Source: Rhizobium sp.
GTDB lineage: Bacteria; Pseudomonadota; Alphaproteobacteria; Rhizobiales; Rhizobiaceae
Reading direction: 5' to 3'
Assembly (NCBI GenBank): GCA_003527225.1
Contig: DPXQ01000099.1
Coordinates: forward strand, 4,109 to 35,593
DNA length: 31,485 nucleotides
A program made the position numbers and the translations under genes. The notes under the pieces were generated by a model. That model searched no databases. It was not told the origin of the DNA and was given only the letters and a program-made list of their open reading frames with translations. Positions within the stretch are counted from its first letter, which is position 1. Each line of letters opens with the position of its first letter. Below, piece after piece: positions 15,454 to 24,003 of the stretch.

Positions 15454-15777
15454 TCAAAGAAAATCATCGCGGCGGGGCGTGAACGTGTCCACGAGTGTCC
15501 CTGCCTCGAGCGCGCGACAGCCGTGCGTGACCATGGATGGAACGACAAGACCGTCTCCCGGTCCGATCTCGAACGTGTTGTCGCCGATGGTGAACTCAAA
15601 ACGGCCGGATTTCACATAGGTCGACTGGACATGTGGGTGGTTGTGCAGGGCTCCCACGCCGCCTTCGGAAAAGCGGAATTCCACGACCATCAGCTCCGGG
15701 CTGTCGGCCACGACCTTGCGCGTGACGCCGCCTCCGGCATCGACGGCGGGGAAATTGCGAACGAAGGGTCCTGTCAT
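15454..15777 (-). CDS. kdgF: KdgF-type cupin (unsaturated uronate ring-opening)
   Basis: 107-aa single-domain cupin. KdgF turns the 4,5-unsaturated monouronates made by pectate and alginate lyases into the linear keto form used by KduI. Candidate metal ligands are H45, H47, Q51 (LHNHPHVQSTYVKSG) and H85. D97, F99 and R103 (VDTFTPRRDD) have the same spacing as the Asp-Phe-Arg catalytic set described for KdgF, which supports this name over a generic cupin. It lies between the TRAP transporter and kduI. Confidence 0.87.
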   Translation of the reverse strand: MTGPFVRNFPAVDAGGGVTRKVVADSPELMVVEFRFSEGGVGALHNHPHVQSTYVKSGRFEFTIGDNTFEIGPGDGLVVPSMVTHGCRALEAGTLVDTFTPRRDDFL

Positions 15778-15787
15778 CAGCGTTCTC

Positions 15788-17068
15788 CTATCGGAACAGG
15801 GACGGCAACCATAGCGACAGCGCCGGGATGTAAGTGACGAACATCAGCGTCGCGAACGCCGCGCCGTAAAACGGCCAGATCGTGCGCATCGCCTGCCAGA
15901 TCGGGATCCTGCCGACGGCGCAGCCGACGAACAGGACCGCCCCCACCGGCGGGGTGCAGAGCCCGATACCGAGGTTCAGGATCAGGATCACGCCAAAATG
16001 GACCGGATCGACGCCGAAGGCGGTCGCCACCGGCAGGAAGATCGGCGTGGTGATGACGATCAGCGGCGACATGTCCATGAACGTGCCGAGGATGAGCAGC
16101 ACGACGTTGAGAAGCAGCAGGATCACGATCGGATTGTCGGACACGCCCTGCAGCAGGGCCACCATCGATGCCGGCACCCGCAGATAAGCGAGCAGCCAAC
16201 CGAAGGACGCCGCGCAACCAATGACCATCAGGACCATGGCTGTGGTTCGCACGGCGGCGAATGTCGCCTCGACGAAATCGGACCAGCTGAGCGTGCGATA
16301 GACGAAGAACGTGATCAGCAACGCGTAGACCACGGCGATGTTCGAGGATTCCGACGCGGTAAAGATGCCCGAACGCACGCCGCCGAAGATGATCGCTACC
16401 AGGATCAGGCCCGGCATCGCGGAAACGAACAGGCCACCCAGCGCGCGCAGGCCTGGAAAGGGTTCTGTCGGATAGCCGCGCCGCCGGGCTACGAACCAGG
16501 CCGCAATCATCAGCGACAGGGCCAGCAGGAAACCGGGAATGATCCCGGCGGTAAACAGATCCGCGATGGAGATGCGCCCGCCGGCGGAGATCGAATAGAT
16601 GATCATGTTGTGCGAAGGCGGGATCATCAATGCGATGATCGAACCGACCACCGTGATGTTGACCGCATAGTCGACGTCATACCCGCGTGCTTTCATCTGC
16701 GGAACCATGAGGCCGCCGACAGCGGATGCGTCCGCCGCGGCCGAGCCGGAAACCCCGCCGAACATCACCGACGCCAGAACGTTGACCTGTCCAAGGCCGC
16801 CACGCAAATGGCCGACCATGGCGCCGGCAAGTGCCACGAGGCGCCGCGCGATATCGCCGCGCACCATCAGATCGCCGGCATAGATGAAGAAGGGTATCGC
16901 CATCAGCGCGAACACGGAGACGCCCGAGTTAAGTCGCTGGAACACCACTACAGGCGGCAGGCCGAGATAGAGAATGGTGGCAAAACTCGAGACGCCAAGA
17001 CAGAAGGCAACCGGTGTGCCGATCATCAGCAGAAAGACAAATGTGCCGAACAGGACCCAGAGTTCCAT
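15788..17068 (-). CDS. dctM: TRAP transporter large permease (DctM family)
   Basis: 426 aa, about a dozen hydrophobic segments. Family features include IPFFIYAGDLM near residue 60, GGVSGSAAADASAVGGLMVPQM near 105-125, IPPSHNMIIY near 150, and GTFMDMSPLIVITTPIFLPVA with GLCTPPVGAVLFVG in the second half. It uses the sodium or proton gradient to move the ligand delivered by DctP. Two nucleotides separate it from dctQ and 10 from kdgF, so it belongs to the uronate operon. Confidence 0.94.
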   Translation of the reverse strand: MELWVLFGTFVFLLMIGTPVAFCLGVSSFATILYLGLPPVVVFQRLNSGVSVFALMAIPFFIYAGDLMVRGDIARRLVALAGAMVGHLRGGLGQVNVLASVMFGGVSGSAAADASAVGGLMVPQMKARGYDVDYAVNITVVGSIIALMIPPSHNMIIYSISAGGRISIADLFTAGIIPGFLLALSLMIAAWFVARRRGYPTEPFPGLRALGGLFVSAMPGLILVAIIFGGVRSGIFTASESSNIAVVYALLITFFVYRTLSWSDFVEATFAAVRTTAMVLMVIGCAASFGWLLAYLRVPASMVALLQGVSDNPIVILLLLNVVLLILGTFMDMSPLIVITTPIFLPVATAFGVDPVHFGVILILNLGIGLCTPPVGAVLFVGCAVGRIPIWQAMRTIWPFYGAAFATLMFVTYIPALSLWLPSLFR

Positions 17069-17070
17069 GA

Positions 17071-17592
17071 TTATTCCTCAAGCTCCGTTTCGCCGAAGCG
17101 CGCAGTTGGGAGGCCGGCCGCGCGGCGGACTATCCGTTCAAGCGAAAAAAGCACGACCAGCAAGCCGCCCGCGACAATGGGAATGAAGTCGAATGCCCCG
17201 GATATGCCGAGGCCGGGCAGGACGTTCCCGGCCGTCTTGAATGCCAGGGACGAGCCGAACCAGATCATTCCGCCGCCGAAAGCTGCAACGACGATGTCGG
17301 ACAAGGTATGCAGCCAAAGCTTCGCGCGTTCGGGGATCACGTAGAGCAGAATGTCGAAGGACAGGTGATATCCCTCGCGGATGCCGACTGCGGCGCCGAG
17401 AAATATGAACCAGCCCATGATCATGACGGAGGCCGGCTCGCTCCAGGCAAGGCTATCGTTCAGCACATAGCGCCAGAAGACCTGGGCTGCGATGAAGGCC
17501 GTCATCAGAACCAGTCCGGTCCCCGCAGTCCAGAGTGCTGCACGCGCGATGTGGCCGGTAAATCGCGCCATGCCTTTCATTGTATCTTGCAA
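17071..17592 (-). CDS. dctQ: TRAP transporter small permease (DctQ family)
   Basis: 173 aa with four membrane helices and the DctQ signature VFWRYVLNDSLAWSEPASVMIMGWFIFLGAAVGIREGYHLSFD at about residues 29-72. It pairs with DctM. The proposed start is a TTG at 17592, six bases after GGGAG. The in-frame ATG at 17580 is the alternative but lies 18 bases from that site. A stable hairpin (17619-17644) separates it from dctP. Confidence 0.9.
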   Translation of the reverse strand: MQDTMKGMARFTGHIARAALWTAGTGLVLMTAFIAAQVFWRYVLNDSLAWSEPASVMIMGWFIFLGAAVGIREGYHLSFDILLYVIPERAKLWLHTLSDIVVAAFGGGMIWFGSSLAFKTAGNVLPGLGISGAFDFIPIVAGGLLVVLFSLERIVRRAAGLPTARFGETELEE

Positions 17593-17618
17593 GGCTGTCT
17601 CCCGCCGGTGTTGAAAGC

Positions 17619-17644
17619 GGCCTGCGGAACGGATTCCGCAGGCC
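17619..17644 (-). other. Intercistronic hairpin between dctP and dctQ
   Basis: Perfect 11-bp inverted repeat GGCCTGCGGAA (17619-17629) and TTCCGCAGGCC (17634-17644) with a 4-nt loop, 11 nt after the dctP stop. There is no T run, so it is more likely an mRNA-stabilising or partial-attenuation element that raises binding-protein level over the permeases. Confidence 0.7.
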
Positions 17645-17655
17645 GAACGCGTTTG

Positions 17656-18645
17656 TTACTTGGTTGCCTGGATGCGGGTGACCATGTCCTTCAGCTTCTC
17701 CGACTTCACGTATTTCGCGTAGACCGGCTCCATCGCCTTGATGAAGGGCGTCTTGTCGATATCGCTGACGATCTGCACGCCCGCGGCACGGATCTTGTCT
17801 TCGGAAGCCTTCTCCTGCTTCGCCCAGAGGTCGCGCATATACGGCACCGAGGCCTTGGCGGCTTCGCGGACGGCGGCCTGGTCCTCGGGGCTGAGCTTGT
17901 CCCAGGACTTCTTGGACATCACCAGCACTTCCGGCACGATCAGGTGCTCGTCGAGGGTGTAGTACTTGGCGACCTCGAAGTGGCCCGAGCTGTCGTAGGA
18001 CGGCCAGTTGTTTTCGGCCCCGTCGATGACGCCGGTCTGGATCGACGAATAGACTTCGCCGTAGGGCATGGGCGTGGCATTGGCGCCAAGTGCACTCACC
18101 ATGTCGACGAACATGTCCGACTGCATGACGCGGAACTTCATGCCCTTCAGGTCCTCCATGGATTTGATAGACTTTGCGGAATTGTAGAAACTGCGCGAGC
18201 CGCCGTCGTAGAAGGCGAGGCCGACCAGGTCATGCGCTTCGAAGGCTGCCAGGATCTCGTCGCCGATCGGGCCATCCATCACCTTGTGCATGTGGTCGAC
18301 GGAGCGGAAGATATAAGGCAGCGAGGGAACCTGAGTTTCCTCGATGATGTTGTTGAACGGTCCGAGCGAGACGCGGTTCAGGTCGATGACGCCGAACTGG
18401 GTCTGCTCGATGGTGTCCTTTTCCTCGCCCAGCTGCGCGGAATGGAAGACTTCGATGCCGATCCGGCCCTTGGTCTTTTCTTCCAGCAGCTTGCCCATGT
18501 ACTTGACGGCCTCGACCGTCGGGTAACCGTCCGGATGGGTATCTGAAGAGCGCAGCGTCATTTCAGCCGCTTGGCCGGAGACGGCGGAAACAATGACGGC
18601 CGCCGAGGCCAGGACTGCAAGTCCGAATTTCTGTAGAAGTTTCAT
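17656..18645 (-). CDS. dctP: TRAP transporter substrate-binding protein (DctP family)
   Basis: 329 aa periplasmic protein. The signal peptide is residues 1-27 ([27 protein letters not shown]). Family signatures are [26 protein letters not shown], and [14 protein letters not shown] with R172, equivalent to the arginine that binds the substrate carboxylate in TRAP proteins. The start at 18645 follows GGGAGGAG; a longer frame to 18750 has no signal-like N-terminus. Context predicts a hexuronate or unsaturated oligouronate ligand. Confidence 0.93.
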   Translation of the reverse strand: MKLLQKFGLAVLASAAVIVSAVSGQAAEMTLRSSDTHPDGYPTVEAVKYMGKLLEEKTKGRIGIEVFHSAQLGEEKDTIEQTQFGVIDLNRVSLGPFNNIIEETQVPSLPYIFRSVDHMHKVMDGPIGDEILAAFEAHDLVGLAFYDGGSRSFYNSAKSIKSMEDLKGMKFRVMQSDMFVDMVSALGANATPMPYGEVYSSIQTGVIDGAENNWPSYDSSGHFEVAKYYTLDEHLIVPEVLVMSKKSWDKLSPEDQAAVREAAKASVPYMRDLWAKQEKASEDKIRAAGVQIVSDIDKTPFIKAMEPVYAKYVKSEKLKDMVTRIQATK

Positions 18646-18679
18646 TTCGGTTCTCCTCCCTTGTGAAATCAGGCTGTCC

Positions 18680-20086
18680 TCACAGCCGGTAAGCTTTCTT
18701 CGCCAGCCGATAGGCGAGGTCATGAGCGATCTCTCCTGCCTCGTCCTCATCGAGGCGGCCGGTGGCGACCAATGTCGCCAGATAGGCGCAGTCTACCCGG
18801 CGCGCCACGTCGTGGCGGGCGGGAATGGAGCAAAAAGCGCGCGTGTCGTCATTGAAGCCGACGGTATTGTAGAAGCCTGCGGTCTCGGTCGTCAGTTCGC
18901 GGAAGCGGCGCATGCCCTCGGCGCTGTCGAAGAACCACCAGGCGGGCCCGAGCTTCAGCGCGGGATAGGCGCCGGCGAGCGGGGCGAGTTCGCGCGAATA
19001 GCTGGTCTCGTCGAGTGTGAAGAGGATGATGGTGAGGTCGGAGCGCATGCCGACCGCGTCGAGCAGCGGTTTCAGCGCGCGCACATAGTCGGTCCGGGTC
19101 GGAATGTCGAAACCCATGTCGCGGCCGTGCATGGCCATCACGCCTGCCGAATGATTGCGCATGGAGCCCGGATGGATTTGCAGGACAAGGCCGTCCTCGA
19201 GGCTCATCCGCGCCATCTCGGTCAGCATATGGCCCCGGAAGGCATCGGCTTCCTCCCGTGTGCAGCGCCCGGCAAGTGCCTTTTCGAAAAGCGCTGCCGC
19301 ATCTGCCTGGGGCAGATCCTCGGTCCGGGCCGTGGCGTGGCCGTGATCGGAACTGGTGGCGCCATAGGACTTGAAGAAGGCCCGGCGGATGCGGTGGGCC
19401 TCAAGATAGCCTTTCCAGGTCGTGGCGTCGGTGCCGGCAAGGGCGCCGAACCGTTCGATGTTTGCACGAAAGCCCTCGAATTCCGGATCGACGACAGCGT
19501 CCGGACGATAGGCGGTCACCACGCGGCCCACCCAGCCGGAGGCGCGGATCATCTCGTGCCATTTCAGGTCGTCCAGCGGACTTTCGGTGGTGGCGATCAC
19601 CTCGATATTGAAGCGCTCGAACAGCGCCCGCGGACGGAATTCGGGCCGTGTCAGGCAGTCTGCGATATGATCGTAGAATTCGTCAGCGGTTTCTGCCGAA
19701 AACCGCTTCGTCAGGCCGAAGACGTCGGCAAAGGCCTGCTCGATCCAGATGCGGCTCGGGGTCGCGCGAAAGAGGTGGAAGTTCTCGGCAAAAATCCGCC
19801 AGATCTTGCGACCGTCGGTTTCCGTCGGGCCGCCGTCGACACGCGGAACGCCGAGCGACGTCAGGGGAATGCCCTGCGAGCAGAGCATGCGGAAGACATA
19901 GTGGTCCGGCACCACGAATAGCTTCGCGGGATCGGGGAAGGGTGCATTCTCGGCATACCACCGGGGGTCGGTGTGTCCGTGAGGACTTACAATCGGAAGG
20001 CCGCGAACCTGCTCATAGAGGCCGCGGGCGATGCCGCGAGCCGCCGGTTCGATTGGGAAAAGCCGATCCTCATGCAGCAATGCCAT
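18680..20086 (-). CDS. uxaC: glucuronate/galacturonate isomerase
   Basis: 468 aa, the normal UxaC length. Isomerises D-glucuronate to D-fructuronate and D-galacturonate to D-tagaturonate. The amidohydrolase-fold metal motif is H36-G-H38 ([16 protein letters not shown]). Other family stretches are [40 protein letters not shown] and [20 protein letters not shown]. It is the first gene of the uronate operon, 34 nt upstream of dctP, with the operon promoter at 20146-20174. Confidence 0.96.
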   Translation of the reverse strand: MALLHEDRLFPIEPAARGIARGLYEQVRGLPIVSPHGHTDPRWYAENAPFPDPAKLFVVPDHYVFRMLCSQGIPLTSLGVPRVDGGPTETDGRKIWRIFAENFHLFRATPSRIWIEQAFADVFGLTKRFSAETADEFYDHIADCLTRPEFRPRALFERFNIEVIATTESPLDDLKWHEMIRASGWVGRVVTAYRPDAVVDPEFEGFRANIERFGALAGTDATTWKGYLEAHRIRRAFFKSYGATSSDHGHATARTEDLPQADAAALFEKALAGRCTREEADAFRGHMLTEMARMSLEDGLVLQIHPGSMRNHSAGVMAMHGRDMGFDIPTRTDYVRALKPLLDAVGMRSDLTIILFTLDETSYSRELAPLAGAYPALKLGPAWWFFDSAEGMRRFRELTTETAGFYNTVGFNDDTRAFCSIPARHDVARRVDCAYLATLVATGRLDEDEAGEIAHDLAYRLAKKAYRL

Positions 20087-20144
20087 AGCCTCCCCGCCGG
20101 TTGCTCACTAAGGTGCCGAAACGCAGTTTGCATTTCACGAGTAA

Positions 20145-20158
20145 ACTAATATGTTAGT
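20145..20158. promoter_or_regulatory. Candidate operator of the GntR-type uronate regulator
   Basis: Inverted repeat ACTAA (20145-20149) TATG TTAGT (20154-20158) in the 98-bp gap between uxaC and the divergent regulator. It covers the -10 hexamer of the uxaC promoter, so binding there should repress. Assignment to the neighbouring regulator is inference. Confidence 0.5.
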
Positions 20159-20174
20159 ATGCAGAACGAGTCAA
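20146..20174 (-). promoter_or_regulatory. Sigma70-type promoter of the uronate operon
   Basis: On the minus strand TTGACT (plus 20169-20174), 17-nt spacer, TATTAG (plus 20146-20151). The -35 matches five of six positions and spacing is ideal. In the other direction TTGCAT (20128-20133), 16 nt, TATGTT (20150-20155) could serve the regulator gene; that is weaker. Confidence 0.6.
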
Positions 20175-20184
20175 TGGAGGGTTC

Positions 20185-20886
20185 ATGGCTGACCACCTTC
20201 AGCTTCGCGCGGTCGACACCTTGCGCGCGCCATCGGTTACCGATCTGGTGTTCGAACAGCTGTATCATCAGGTCGTCGAGCTCGATCTCCTGCCGGGAAC
20301 CAAGCTCTCGGAAGTGGAGGTGGCCAAGCAGATGGGCGTATCGCGCCAGCCCGTTCGCGACGCCTTCTACCGGCTCTCGCAGCTGGGATTCCTTCTGATC
20401 CGACCGCAACGCGCCACGGTCGTCTCCCACATTTCGGAAAAGGGCGTGCATCAGGCCCGCTTCATCCGCACGGCACTGGAGATGGAGACGGCTCGCGCGG
20501 CGTCGACGACGCTGAGCGCTGATCAACTCGACGAGCTGGACGACCTGATCGTCCAGCAGCAGAAGGCGATCGACAGTGATGACAAGGTTCTGTTCCACGC
20601 GCTGGATGACGATTTCCACAAGCGGATCTGCGATATGTCGGGCCATGATTTCGCCTGGGCCCTGATCCGCGACAGCAAGGCCCACATGGACAGGGTGCGT
20701 TATCTCAGCCTCTCCTTCGGGGCGCAAAGCGCGATCAACGATCATATCCAGATCATGGCGGCGCTGAGGCACCACGACGGAGATGCGGCGGCGGCGGCAA
20801 TGCGGCTTCATCTCTCGCGCATCGCGGGGATCATCGGCCGGATCCGCGACAGCCACGGCCAATATTTCGCGGCGGATGAGAAATGA
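20185..20886 (+). CDS. GntR family regulator, FadR/FCD subfamily
   Basis: 233 aa. A winged helix-turn-helix is at residues 17-80 (LPGTKLSEVEVAKQMGVSRQPVRDAFYRLSQLGFL). The C-terminal FCD ligand-binding domain carries likely metal ligands D141, H145, H187 and H209. It starts at ATG 20185 behind GGAGG. It is divergent from the uronate operon and overlaps kdgK by 4 bp (ATGA). It is most likely a local repressor of uronate catabolism relieved by a pathway intermediate. It resembles UxuR/ExuR in role; the exact orthology is not clear from sequence. Confidence 0.88.
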   Translation: MADHLQLRAVDTLRAPSVTDLVFEQLYHQVVELDLLPGTKLSEVEVAKQMGVSRQPVRDAFYRLSQLGFLLIRPQRATVVSHISEKGVHQARFIRTALEMETARAASTTLSADQLDELDDLIVQQQKAIDSDDKVLFHALDDDFHKRICDMSGHDFAWALIRDSKAHMDRVRYLSLSFGAQSAINDHIQIMAALRHHDGDAAAAAMRLHLSRIAGIIGRIRDSHGQYFAADEK

Positions 20887-21797
20887 CCACGCAGACGCAC
20901 AGCATCCTTACCATCGGCGAATGCATGGTCGAAATGGCCCCGCGCGAAGACGGCGCCTACAGCCGCAACTTTGCCGGCGATACGTTCAACACCGCCTGGT
21001 ATCTGCGCCGGCTGCTGCCGCAAAGCTCGTCGGTCGATTATTGCTCGGCAGTCGGCGAGGACCGGATATCGGAGCGCATGCTCGCCTTCATGGAGCAGTC
21101 GGGCGTCGGTACGCGCCATGTCCGCCGGGTCGCCGACCGGACCGTCGGTCTCTACATGATCGAGCTCGACAACGGTGAGCGCAGTTTCGCATATTGGCGA
21201 AGCAACTCGGCGGCAAGGCTGCTTGCGGAAGACCGCGAGTGGCTGGCCTCCGCCGTTGCTGGAAAGACGCTCATCCTCTTCTCCGGCATCACGCTCGCGA
21301 TCCTGTCGCAGGCTCACCGCGAGAACCTTCTCGACGTGCTTGCGGGAGCTCGGGCAGCGGGAACGCTGATCGCTTTCGATCCGAATATGCGGCTCAGGCT
21401 CTGGCCCGATGCCTCAGCCATGTGCAAGGCGGTTCTCGATGCGGCCGGGGCCGCCGATATCGTCCTGCCGTCGTTCGACGAGGACGGCCAGTACTATGGC
21501 GATGCTTCTCCGTGCGAAACGATCGAGCGCTACAGAAATGCGGGCGCGTCCACAGTGGTCGTGAAGAACGGACCGGGTAGGGTCCATGCCGAGGACCGGG
21601 CGGAAGGCGACGTGACCTTCGATCCGCGTCCGGTCGCCAGTGTTGTCGACACAACGGCGGCCGGCGACAGCTTCAATGCCGGCTTCCTGGCCGCGCGCCT
21701 TGACGGGCAAGCGATGGTGCTGGCGATCGAGAAAGGCGCGCTGCTTTCGGCCAGGGTCATCGGCCAGCGCGGCGCACTCGTCGAAATCAGCGGGTAG
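20883..21797 (+). CDS. kdgK: 2-dehydro-3-deoxygluconokinase
   Basis: 304 aa PfkB/ribokinase-family kinase. It phosphorylates KDG, the shared product of UxaA, UxuA and KduD, to KDPG, which enters the Entner-Doudoroff route. The N-terminal motif ECMVEMAPREDGAYSRNFAGDTFNTAWYL is KDG-kinase-like. The C-terminal signature DTTAAGDSFNAGF (residues 256-268) includes catalytic base D262. It is translationally coupled to the regulator. The KDPG aldolase gene is not in this window. Confidence 0.93.
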   Translation: MTTQTHSILTIGECMVEMAPREDGAYSRNFAGDTFNTAWYLRRLLPQSSSVDYCSAVGEDRISERMLAFMEQSGVGTRHVRRVADRTVGLYMIELDNGERSFAYWRSNSAARLLAEDREWLASAVAGKTLILFSGITLAILSQAHRENLLDVLAGARAAGTLIAFDPNMRLRLWPDASAMCKAVLDAAGAADIVLPSFDEDGQYYGDASPCETIERYRNAGASTVVVKNGPGRVHAEDRAEGDVTFDPRPVASVVDTTAAGDSFNAGFLAARLDGQAMVLAIEKGALLSARVIGQRGALVEISG

Positions 21798-21830
21798 GCC
21801 GCGGCCCTCATCAGGGGAGGGCGCCGGCGC

Positions 21831-23108
21831 TCACCCCCTGAATGTATATTCCTCGATCGATTCCGCCTTCATCTCGATGGAGAAGCCAGCACGCGCCGGC
21901 GGCATGTAGGCGGCATCCTTGATGACGCAGGGATCAAGGAAGTGTTCGTGCAGGTGGTCGACATACTCGATCACTCGACCGTCCTTGGTGCCGGAAACTG
22001 CGACATAGTCGATCATCGAGAGATGCTGGACATATTCGCAGAGGCCGACGCCGCCCGCATGCGGCCAGACGGGCAGGCCGTATTTCGCCGCCATCAGAAG
22101 GACTGCCAGCACCTCGTTCAATCCGCCCATGCGACAGGAATCGATTTGAACAATGTCGATAGCGCCGCCTGCAATCATCTGCTTGAAGACGATGCGGTTC
22201 TGACACATTTCGCCGGTCGCGACCTTCACCGGCGCCACCGCTTCGCGGATCGCCTTGTGGCCGGCAATGTCGTCGGGGCTCGTAGGTTCCTCGATGAAGA
22301 AGGGCTTGTACGGGGCGAGTTGCCTTACCCAGTCGATTGCCTGACCGACGTCCCAGACCTGGTTGGCGTCGATCATCATGTAGCGATCGTCGCCGATCAC
22401 CTCGCGGGCGATCCTCAGGCGACGCTTGTCGTCCTCCAGGTCGCGGCCGACCTTCATCTTGATGTGGGTGAAGCCTGCATCCACGGCCTCCTGGCAGAGC
22501 CGCCGCAGTTTTTCGTCGGGATAGCCGAGCCAGCCTGCCGAGGTCGTGTAGCAGGGATAACCCTCCTTCTCGAGGATGGCGATGCGCTCGGCCTTGCCGC
22601 TTTCGGCTTTGCGCAGGATTTCGAGCGCCTCGTCCGGCGTGATCGCGTCCGTCAGGTAGCGGAAATCGATGATAGAGACGATTTGCTCCGGGCTCATGTC
22701 GGCGACGAGGCGCCAGACCGGTTTGCCCGCTTCCTTGGCCCAGAGATCCCAGACGGCGTTGACGACCGCGCCGGTCGCCAGGTGCATGGCGCCCTTGTCG
22801 GGCCCGATCCAGCGCAACTGGCTGTCGCCGGTGATGTAGTGCCAGAAGCGGCCGGGATCGGCCTTGACCCAGTCGAGGTCGAGACCCACAACCAGATGTT
22901 TGAGTGCATCGATCGCGGCACAGCAGATTTCGTTGCCGCGACCGATGGTGAATGTCAGACCATGACCTTCCAGACCTTTCTGGTCCGTTTCAAGGATCAC
23001 ATAGGCCGCCGAATAGTCCGGATCGGGGTTCATTGCATCCGATCCGTCGAGGCTCGCGGAGGTGGGAAAGCGCAGGTCGATGCTGCGCATGCCGGTGATC
23101 TTGGTCAT
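21831..23108 (-). CDS. L-fuconate dehydratase (enolase superfamily)
   Basis: 425 aa. Dehydrates L-fuconate to 2-keto-3-deoxy-L-fuconate. The active site is complete: K217-M-K219, D247-x-N249, E273, E300 (ATGEMCQNR) and H350 (WPHAGGVGL). As I recall them, the residues of the characterised Xanthomonas FucD differ by a constant shift of one, a strong indication of the same enzyme. The N-terminus ITGMRSIDLRFPTSASLDGSDAMNPDPDYSAAY is also typical. The start at 23108 is preferred to 23192, whose extra 28 residues are low-complexity and lie over the gap before the next gene. It is the last gene of a three-gene minus-strand unit. Confidence 0.93.
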   Translation of the reverse strand: MTKITGMRSIDLRFPTSASLDGSDAMNPDPDYSAAYVILETDQKGLEGHGLTFTIGRGNEICCAAIDALKHLVVGLDLDWVKADPGRFWHYITGDSQLRWIGPDKGAMHLATGAVVNAVWDLWAKEAGKPVWRLVADMSPEQIVSIIDFRYLTDAITPDEALEILRKAESGKAERIAILEKEGYPCYTTSAGWLGYPDEKLRRLCQEAVDAGFTHIKMKVGRDLEDDKRRLRIAREVIGDDRYMMIDANQVWDVGQAIDWVRQLAPYKPFFIEEPTSPDDIAGHKAIREAVAPVKVATGEMCQNRIVFKQMIAGGAIDIVQIDSCRMGGLNEVLAVLLMAAKYGLPVWPHAGGVGLCEYVQHLSMIDYVAVSGTKDGRVIEYVDHLHEHFLDPCVIKDAAYMPPARAGFSIEMKAESIEEYTFRG

Positions 23109-23139
23109 GGCTGGAGTCTCTGTTTTCTCGTTCTTCGTC

Positions 23140-23982
23140 TCAGGCGTCGGCGCGGAAGGTCTGCTTCTGCGATCCGAGGCCTTCGATGCCAAGCTCGACG
23201 ACGTCGCCGGGCTTCAGGTAGCGCGGCGGCTTCATGCCCATGCCGACACCGGGCGGCGTGCCGGTGGAGATGATGTCGCCCGGCTGCAGCGACATGAACT
23301 GAGAGAGGTAGGAAACGACGAAGGCGACGCCATAAACCATGGTCTTCGACGAGCCGTTCTGCATCTTCTCGCCGTTGACCGTCAGCCACATGGAGAGGTC
23401 CTGCGGGTCGGCAATCTCGTCCTTCGTCACCAGCCAGGGGCCGATGGGGCCGAAGGTGTCGCAGGACTTGCCCTTGGTCCACTGGCCGGCGCGCTCGGTC
23501 TGGAAGCCGCGCTCGGAAACGTCGTGGGAAACGCAGTAGCCGGCGACATAGTTCATGGCGTCGGCTTCGCTGACGTATTTGGCGGTCTTGCCGATGACGA
23601 CGCCAAGCTCGACCTCCCAATCGGTCTTTTCAGAGCCGCGCGGGATCAGCACATCGTCGTTCGGTCCGCAGATGGCAGACGTGGCCTTCATGAAGATTAC
23701 TGGTTCCGGCGGAACGGTCGCGCCGGTTTCGGCGGCATGGTCGGAATAGTTGAGCCCGATGCAGATGAACTTGCCGGTGCCGGCAACGCAGGCGCCGATA
23801 CGATCGGCGGAGAGTTCCGGCAGCGAGGCCGGGTCGAGGGCCGCGATCTTCGCAAGGCCCTCCGGCGAGATGGCGACGCCGCCGATATCGGCCACATGGG
23901 CCGAAAGATCGCGGATCTTGCCATCGGCGTCCAGCATGGCGGGCTTTTCCTGGCCGAGGGGGCCAACGCGCATCAGTTTCAT
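23140..23982 (-). CDS. fumarylacetoacetate-hydrolase-fold enzyme, probable 2,4-diketo-3-deoxy-L-fuconate hydrolase
   Basis: 280 aa. Fold signatures are CIGLNYSDHAAETG, PEPVIFMKATSAICGPND and DWEVELGVVIG. Metal ligands are E123, E125 and D154. In the non-phosphorylating L-fucose route this family splits 2,4-diketo-3-deoxy-L-fuconate into pyruvate and L-lactate. The flanking dehydratase and KDF dehydrogenase support that role. Such proteins are often mislabelled ureidoglycolate lyase. AAAGGAAAG precedes the ATG at 23982. Gaps of 21 nt (from the SDR) and 31 nt (to the dehydratase) suggest one transcript. Confidence 0.87.
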   Translation of the reverse strand: MKLMRVGPLGQEKPAMLDADGKIRDLSAHVADIGGVAISPEGLAKIAALDPASLPELSADRIGACVAGTGKFICIGLNYSDHAAETGATVPPEPVIFMKATSAICGPNDDVLIPRGSEKTDWEVELGVVIGKTAKYVSEADAMNYVAGYCVSHDVSERGFQTERAGQWTKGKSCDTFGPIGPWLVTKDEIADPQDLSMWLTVNGEKMQNGSSKTMVYGVAFVVSYLSQFMSLQPGDIISTGTPPGVGMGMKPPRYLKPGDVVELGIEGLGSQKQTFRADA

Positions 23983-24003
23983 GGGATCTTTCCTTTCAGA
24001 TAA

